Source: Branchinecta lynchi
Lineage: Eukaryota; Arthropoda; Branchiopoda; Anostraca; Branchinectidae
DNA: 64,000 bases
Assembly (NCBI GenBank): GCA_023053575.1
Contig: JAKZAP010000124.1
Span: forward strand, 58,141-122,140
Direction: 5' to 3'
Numbering within the stretch: the stretch's first letter is position 1; each line of letters starts with the position of its first letter. This document shows, piece after piece, positions 57,601 to 64,000 of this stretch. The notes under the pieces were generated by a model. The model was not told where the DNA came from. It saw only the letters and a list, made by a program, of their open reading frames with translations, and did no database searches. Position numbers and translations under genes: made by a program.

Positions 57601-60600
57601 TGTTTTCCCCCAAGGTTGGTTTTCCCACTAGGTTTGTTTCCCCACAAGGTTTGTTTTCTCACAAGGTTTGTTTTCCCACAAGGTTTGTTTTCCCACAAGG
57701 TTTGTTTTCCCACAAGGTTTTTTTTCCCACAAGGTTGGTTTTCCCGAAAGGTTTGTTTCCCCACAAGGATGGTTTTCCCACAAGGTTGGTTTTCCCGCAG
57801 GGTTTGTTTTCCCACAAGGTTCGTTTTCCCGCAAGGTTTGTTTTCCCACAAGGTTAGTTTTCCCACAAGGTTTGTTTCCCCACAAGTATTGTTTTCCCAC
57901 TGTTTTGGTTTTCCCATAAGGTTGTCTTTCCCTCAAGATTTGTTTTTCCTCTAGGTTGGTTTTCCCACAAGGTTGCTTTTCCCACAGCGTTAGTTTTCTC
58001 ACAAGGTTGGTTTTCCCACAAGGTTTGTTTCCCCACAAGGTTGGTTTTCTCGCAGGGTTTGTTTTCCCACAAGGTTAGTTTTCCCGCAAGGTTTGTTTCC
58101 CCACAAGGTTTGTTTTCCCACAAGGTTTGTTTTCCCACTGTGTTGGTTTTCCCAAAAGGTTCGCTTTCCCAAAAGGTTGGTTTTCCCACAAGGTTGGTTC
58201 TCCCACAAGGCTGGTTTTCCCGCAGGGTTGCTTTCCCCATAAGGTAGGTTTCCACAAAAGGTTCGCTATCCCGCAAGGCTGGTTTTCCCACAAGGTTTGT
58301 TTCCCCATAATGTTTGTTTTCTCACAAGGTTTGTTTTCCCACAAGGTTGGTTTTCCCGAAAGGTTTGTTTCCCCACAAGGTTGGTTTTCCCACAAGGCTG
58401 GTTTTCTCACAAGGTTTGTTTTCCCACTAGGTTTGTTTTCCCACAAGGTTTGTTTTCTCACAAGATTTGTTTTCCCACAAGGTTTGTTTTCCCACAAGGT
58501 TTATTTTCCCACAAGGTTTGTTTTGCCACAAGGTTGGTTTTCCAGAAAGGTTTGTTTCCCCACAAGGTTGGTTTTCCCACAAGGTTTGTTTTCCCGCAGG
58601 GTTTGTTTTCCCATAAGGTTAGTTTTCCCGCAAGGTTTGTTTTCCCACAAGGTTAGTTTTCCCACAAGGTTTGTTTCCCCACAAGGTTTGTTTCCCCACA
58701 AGGTTTGTTTTCCCACAAGGATTGTTTTCTCACAAGGTTTGTTTTCCCACTCTGTTGGTTTTCCCAAAAGGTTCGCTTTCCCGCATGGTTGGTTTTCCCA
58801 CAAGGTTGGTTTTCCCGCAGGGTTTGTTTCCCCATAAGGTTGGTTTTCCCACAAGGTTTGTTTTCTCACAAGGTTTGTTTTCCCACTAGGTTGGTTTTCC
58901 CACAAGGTTTGTTTTCCCACAAGGTTTGTTTACCCACAAGGTTTGTTTTCCCCCAAGGTTGGTTTTCCCGCAAGGTTGGTTTTCCCATAAGGTTGGTTTT
59001 CCCACAAGGTTGGTTTTCCCATAAGGTTGGTTTTCCCACAAGGTTTGTTTTCTCACAAGGTTTGTTTTCCCACTAGGTTGGTTTTCCCACAAGGATTGTT
59101 TTCTCACAAGGTTTGTTTTCCCATTGTGTTGGTTTTCCCAAGAGGTTCGCTTTCCCGCAAGGTTCGCTTTCCCGCAAGGTTGGTTTTCCCTCAAGGTTTG
59201 TTTTCTCACAAGGTTTGTTTTCCCACTAGGTTTGTTTCCCCACAAGGTTTGTTTTCTCACAAGGTTTGTTTTCCCACAAGGTTTGTTTCCCCACAAGGTT
59301 TGTTTCCCCACAAGGTTTGTTTTCCCACAAGGATTGTTTTCTCACAAGGTTTGTTTTCCCACTGTGTTGGTTTTCCCAAGAGGTTCGCTTTCCCGCAAGG
59401 TTCGCTTTCCCGCAAGGTTGGTTTTCCCACAAGGTTTGTTTTCTCACAAGGTTTGTTTTCCCACTAGGTTTGTTTTCCCACAAGGTTTGTTTTCTCACAA
59501 GGTTTGTTTTCCCACAAGGTTTGTTTTCCCACAAGGTTTGTTTTCCCACAAGGTTTGTTTTGCCACAAGGTTGGTTTTCCAGAAAGGTTGGTTTTCCCAC
59601 AAGCTTTGTATTCCCACTGTGTTGGTTTTCCCAAGAGGTTCGCTTTCCCGCAAGGTTCGCTTTCCCGCAAGGTTGGTTTTCCCACAAGGTTTGTTTTCTC
59701 ACAAGGTTTGTTTTCCCACTAGGTTTGTTTTCCCACAAGGTTTGTTTTCTCACAAGGTTTGTTTTCCCACAAGGTTTGTTTACCCACAAGGTTTGTTATC
59801 CCCCAAGGTTGGTTTTCCCGCAAGGTTGGTTTTCCCATAAGGTTGGTTTTCCCACAAGGTTGGTTTTCCCGCAAGGTTAGTTTTCCCACAAGGTCTGATT
59901 TAACACAAAATTTGTTTTCCCACAAGGTTGGTTTTCCCGAAAGGTTTGTTTCCCCACAAGGTTGGTTTTCCCACAAGGTTGGTTTTCCCGCAGGGTTTGT
60001 TTTCCCACAAGGTTAGTTTTCCCGCAAGGTTTGTTTTCCCACAAGGTTGGTTTTCCCGAAAGGTTTGTTTCCCCACAAGGTTGGTTTTCCCACAAGGTTG
60101 GTTTTCCCGCAGGGTTTGTCTTCCCACAAGGTTAGTTTTCCCGCAAGGTTTGTTTCCCCACAAGGTTTGTTTTCCCACAAGGTTTGTTTTCCCACTGTGT
60201 TGGTTTTCCCAAAAGGTTCGCTTTCCCACAAGGTTGGTTTTCCCACAAGGTTGGTTTTCCCACAAGGTTTGTTTTCTCACAAGGTTTGTTTTCCCACTAG
60301 GTTGTTTTTCCCACTAGGTTGGTTTTCCCACAAGGTTTGTTTTCCCACAAGCTTTGTTTTCCCCCAAGGTTGGTTTTCCCGCAGGGTTTGTTTTCCCACA
60401 AGGTTAGTTTTCCCGCAAGGTTTGTTTCCCCACAAGGTTTGTTTTCCCACAAGCTTTGTATTCCCACTGTGTTGGTTTTCCCAAAAGGTTCGCTTTCCCA
60501 CAAGGTTGGTTTTCCCACAAGGTTGGTTTTCCCGCAGGGTTGCTTTCCCCATAAGGTTGGTTTTCCCACAAGGTTTGTTTTCTCACAAGGTTTGTTTTCC

Positions 60601-63600
60601 CACTAGGTTGTTTTTCCCACTAGGTTGGTTTTCCCACAAGGTTTGTTTTCCCACAAGCTTTGTTTTCCCCCAAGGTTGTTTTTCCCACTAGGTTTGTTTT
60701 CCCACAAGGTTTGTTTTCCCACAAGCTTTGTTTTCCCCCAAGGTTGGTTTTCCCGCAAGGTTGGTTTACCCACAAGGTTTGTTTTCCCATCGTGTTGGTT
60801 TTCCCAAAAGGTTCGCTTTCCCGCAAGGTTGGTTTTCCCACAAGGTTTGTTTCCCCACAAGGTTTGTTTTCCCACAAGGTTTGTTTTCCCACAAGGTTGG
60901 TTTTCCCGAAAGGTTTGTTTCCCCACAAGGTTGGTTTTCCCACAAGGTTGGTTTTCCCGCAGGGTTTGTTTTCCCACAAGGTTATTTTTCCCGCAAGGTT
61001 TGTTTCCCCACAAGGTTTGTTTTCCCACAAGGTTTGTTTTCCCACTGTGTTGGTTTTCCCAAAAGGTTCGCTTTCCCAAAAGGTTGGTTTTCCCACAAGG
61101 TTGGTTTTCCCACAAGGTTGGTTTTCCCGCAGGGTTGCTTTCCCCATAAGGTTGGTTTCCCCAAAAGGTTCGCTTTCCCGCAAGGCTGGTTTTCCCACAA
61201 GGTTTGTTTCCCCACAATGTTTGTTTTCTCACAAGGTTTGTTTTCCCACTGTGTTGGTTTTCCCAAAAGGTTCGCTTTCCCGCAAGGTTGGTTTTCCCAC
61301 AAGGTTTGTTTCCCCACAAGGTTTGTTTTCGCACAAGGTTTGTTTTCCCACAAGGTTGGTTTTCCCGATAGGTTTTTTTCCCCACAAGGTTGGTTTTCCC
61401 ACAAGGTTGGTTTTCCCGCAGGGTTTGTTTTCCCACAAGGTTAGTTTTCCCGCAAGGTTTGTTTCCCCACAAGGTTTGTTTTCCAACAAGGTTTGTTTTC
61501 CCACTGTGTTGGTTTTCCCAAAAGGTTCGCTTTCCCAAAAGGTTGGTTTTCCCACAAGGTTGGTTTTCCCACAAGGTTGGTTTTCCCGCAGGGTTGCTTT
61601 CCCCATAAGGTTGGTTTTCCCAAAAGGTTCGCTATCCCGCAAGGCTGGTTTTCCCACAAGGTTTGTTTCCCCATAATGTTTGTTTTCTCACAAGGTTTGT
61701 TTTCCCACAAGGTTGGTTTTCCCGAAAGGTTTGTTTCCCCACAAGGTTGGTTTTCCCACAAGGCTGGTTTTCCCGCAGGGTTTGTTTTCCCACAAGGTTA
61801 GTTTTCCCGCAAGGTTTGTTTTCCCACAAGGTTAGTTTTCCCACAAGGTTTGTTTCCCCACAAGGTTTGTTTCCCCACAAGGTTTGTTTTCCCACAAGGA
61901 TTGTTTTCTCACAAGGTTTGTTTTCCCACTGTGTTGGTTTTCCCAAGAGGTTCGCTTTCCCGCAAGGTTCGCTTTCCCGCAAGGTTGGTTTTCCCACAAG
62001 GTTTGTTTTCTCACAAGGTTTGTTTTCCCACTAGGTTTGTTTCCCCACAAGGTTTGTTTTCTCACAAGGTTTGTTTTCCCACAAGGTTTGTTTTGCCACA
62101 AGGTTGGTTTTCCAGAAAGGTTTGTTTCCCCACAAGGTTGGTTTTCCCACAAGGTTTGTTTTCCCGCAGGGTTTGTTTTCCCACAAGGTTAGTTTTCCCG
62201 CAAGGTTTGTTTTCCCACAAGGTTAGTTTTCCCACAAGGTTTGTTTCCCCACAAGGTTTGTTTCCCCACAAGGTTTGTTTTCCCACAAGGATTGTTTTCT
62301 CACAAGGTTTGTTTACCCACAAGGTTTGTTTTCCCCCAAGGTTGGTTTTCCCTCAAGGTTGGTTTTCCCATAAGGTTGGTTTTCCCGCTAGGTTTGTTTC
62401 CCCACAAGGTTTGTTTTCCCACAAGGTTTGTTTTCCCCCAAGGTTGGTTTTCCCACTAGGTTTGTTTCCCCACAAGGTTTGTTTTCTCACAAGGTTTGTT
62501 TTCCCACAAGGTTTGTTTTCCCACAAGGTTTGTTTTCCCACAAGGTTTTTTTTCCCACAAGGTTGGTTTTCCCGAAAGGTTTGTTTCCCCACAAGGATGG
62601 TTTTCCCACAAGGTTGGTTTTCCCGCAGGGTTTGTTTTCCCACAAGGTTCGTTTTCCCGCAAGGTTTGTTTTCCCACAAGGTTAGTTTTCCCACAAGGTT
62701 TGTTTCCCCACAAGTATTGTTTTCCCACTGTTTTGGTTTTCCCATAAGGTTGTCTTTCCCTCAAGATTTGTTTTTCCTCTAGGTTGGTTTTCCCACAAGG
62801 TTGCTTTTCCCACAGCGTTAGTTTTCTCACAAGGTTGGTTTTCCCACAAGGTTTGTTTCCCCACAAGGTTGGTTTTCTCGCAGGGTTTGTTTTCCCACAA
62901 GGTTAGTTTTCCCGCAAGGTTTGTTTCCCCACAAGGTTTGTTTTCCCACAAGGTTTGTTTTCCCACTGTGTTGGTTTTCCCAAAAGGTTCGCTTTCCCAA
63001 AAGGTTGGTTTTCCCACAAGGTTGGTTCTCCCACAAGGCTGGTTTTCCCGCAGGGTTGCTTTCCCCATAAGGTAGGTTTCCACAAAAGGTTCGCTATCCC
63101 GCAAGGCTGGTTTTCCCACAAGGTTTGTTTCCCCATAATGTTTGTTTTCTCACAAGGTTTGTTTTCCCACAAGGTTGGTTTTCCCGAAAGGTTTGTTTCC
63201 CCACAAGGTTGGTTTTCCCACAAGGCTGGTTTTCTCACAAGGTTTGTTTTCCCACTAGGTTTGTTTTCCCACAAGGTTTGTTTTCTCACAAGATTTGTTT
63301 TCCCACAAGGTTTGTTTTCCCACAAGGTTTATTTTCCCACAAGGTTTGTTTTGCCACAAGGTTGGTTTTCCAGAAAGGTTTGTTTCCCCACAAGGTTGGT
63401 TTTCCCACAAGGTTTGTTTTCCCGCAGGGTTTGTTTTCCCATAAGGTTAGTTTTCCCGCAAGGTTTGTTTTCCCACAAGGTTAGTTTTCCCACAAGGTTT
63501 GTTTCCCCACAAGGTTTGTTTCCCCACAAGGTTTGTTTTCCCACAAGGATTGTTTTCTCACAAGGTTTGTTTTCCCACTCTGTTGGTTTTCCCAAAAGGT

Positions 63601-64000
63601 TCGCTTTCCCGCATGGTTGGTTTTCCCACAAGGTTGGTTTTCCCGCAGGGTTTGTTTCCCCATAAGGTTGGTTTTCCCACAAGGTTTGTTTTCTCACAAG
63701 GTTTGTTTTCCCACTAGGTTGGTTTTCCCACAAGGTTTGTTTTCCCACAAGGTTTGTTTACCCACAAGGTTTGTTTTCCCCCAAGGTTGGTTTTCCCGCA
63801 AGGTTGGTTTTCCCATAAGGTTGGTTTTCCCACAAGGTTGGTTTTCCCATAAGGTTGGTTTTCCCACAAGGTTTGTTTTCTCACAAGGTTTGTTTTCCCA
63901 CTAGGTTGGTTTTCCCACAAGGATTGTTTTCTCACAAGGTTTGTTTTCCCATTGTGTTGGTTTTCCCAAGAGGTTCGCTTTCCCGCAAGGTTCGCTTTCC
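54643..64000 (-). repeat. Terminal tandem duplication of about 5 kb
   Basis: From about 54,643 the variant order is repeated from about 59,777. In the left part the shift is exactly 5134 bp (302 units); after about 56.4 kb it becomes 4828 bp (284 units) and stays so to the end of the window, where 64,000 corresponds to 59,172. The change of 306 bp is 18 whole units, and the first copy has an extra block near 56.1-56.7 kb that the second copy lacks. A 459-bp (27-unit) tandem repeat lies at that point. Copies look nearly identical. The right copy runs off the window. Confidence 0.88.
57900..57995 (-). repeat. Divergent monomer cluster inside R2
   Basis: Several adjacent units depart strongly from consensus, with GTTGTCTTTCCCTCAAG, ATTTGTTTTTCCTCTAGG and GCTTTTCCCACAGCG, while the 17-bp spacing is kept. 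The same cluster is copied at about 62,728-62,823. It is a useful landmark of the 4828-bp shift. No other function is evident. Confidence 0.75.

Larger units (their letters stand above)
27497..64000 (-). repeat. 17-bp satellite array, inverted block R2 (continues past window end)
   Basis: About 36.5 kb of continuous satellite with the AACCTTGTGGGAAAACA unit on the - strand, so the + strand reads TGTTTTCCCACAAGGTT; the peptide read in every + frame is C-F-P-T-R-F-V-F-P-Q-G-L-F-S-H-K-V. The same variant families as in F1 occur, in mirror image, including the AAATCAGACC-type unit (+ strand TCTGATTTAAC) near 42,893, 51,018, 52,636, 52,755, 54,762 and 59,897. I found no inserted element, RNA gene or unrelated sequence. 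The block is built from nested segmental duplications, the clearest of which are listed separately. The longest open frames (for example + strand 55,526-56,848) are repeat artefacts. Confidence 0.97.

Noticed and set aside
1..64000. CENP-B box (also a 17-bp motif) within the satellite unit
   Set aside because: The core pattern TTCG-N4-A-N2-CGGG is not met by the consensus or by the CG-containing variants I checked; the nearest has several mismatches at required positions.
1..64000. tRNA, rRNA, riboswitch or bacterial promoter features
   Set aside because: Nothing outside the LINE departs from the satellite, and no cloverleaf, rRNA-like or operon structure was seen.

Overview
This looks like eukaryotic, probably metazoan, heterochromatic DNA. 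It consists almost entirely of one 17-bp tandem satellite (consensus AACCTTGTGGGAAAACA) with one non-LTR retrotransposon (LINE) insertion that was later partly duplicated. The LINE carries an APE-type endonuclease, a reverse transcriptase and a zinc-knuckle ORF1. That architecture is common in CR1/L2/Jockey-like elements of invertebrates and vertebrates. I cannot name the species. I see no host protein-coding gene, tRNA, rRNA, CRISPR array or prokaryotic feature.

Layout: (1) 1-~13,526, satellite with AACCTTGTGGGAAAACA on the + strand (F1), including four ~2.0-2.2 kb higher-order copies at ~2.8-10.5 kb. (2) ~13,527-16,152, satellite inverted (R1). (3) 16,160-17,836, + orientation (F2). (4) 17,837-19,988, 3' part of a LINE on the - strand (copy A). 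(5) 19,989-21,240, satellite. (6) 21,241-24,435, longer copy of the same LINE (copy B: part of ORF1, then ORF2). (7) 24,436-24,592 satellite and 24,593-24,740 a second piece of LINE ORF1. (8) 24,741-~27,496, + orientation satellite (F3). (9) ~27,497-64,000, satellite in - orientation (R2), made of nested segmental duplications up to ~5 kb.

How it formed (inference): one 5'-truncated LINE inserted into a TGTGAG-type monomer, apparently with a 4-bp TGAG target-site duplication. A 3,404-bp tandem duplication then copied the flanking satellite and the 3' two-thirds of the LINE. A separate 305-bp tandem duplication copied the 5' junction. Both ORF2 copies carry the same two frame breaks, so neither encodes an intact enzyme. 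Block duplications inside the satellite are close to whole multiples of 17 bp, as expected from in-register unequal exchange. Three orientation switches are marked by short inverted repeats.

The many long open frames are an artefact. The 17-bp unit has no stop codon in any of the six frames, and 17 is not a multiple of 3, so every frame of a strand reads the same circular 17-residue peptide. The most biologically suggestive feature is that the monomer core TGTGGGAA is a perfect match to the CSL (RBPJ/Su(H)) consensus, while the common GCGGGAAA variants match the E2F consensus. The array could therefore be a dense, though untested, transcription-factor binding platform.
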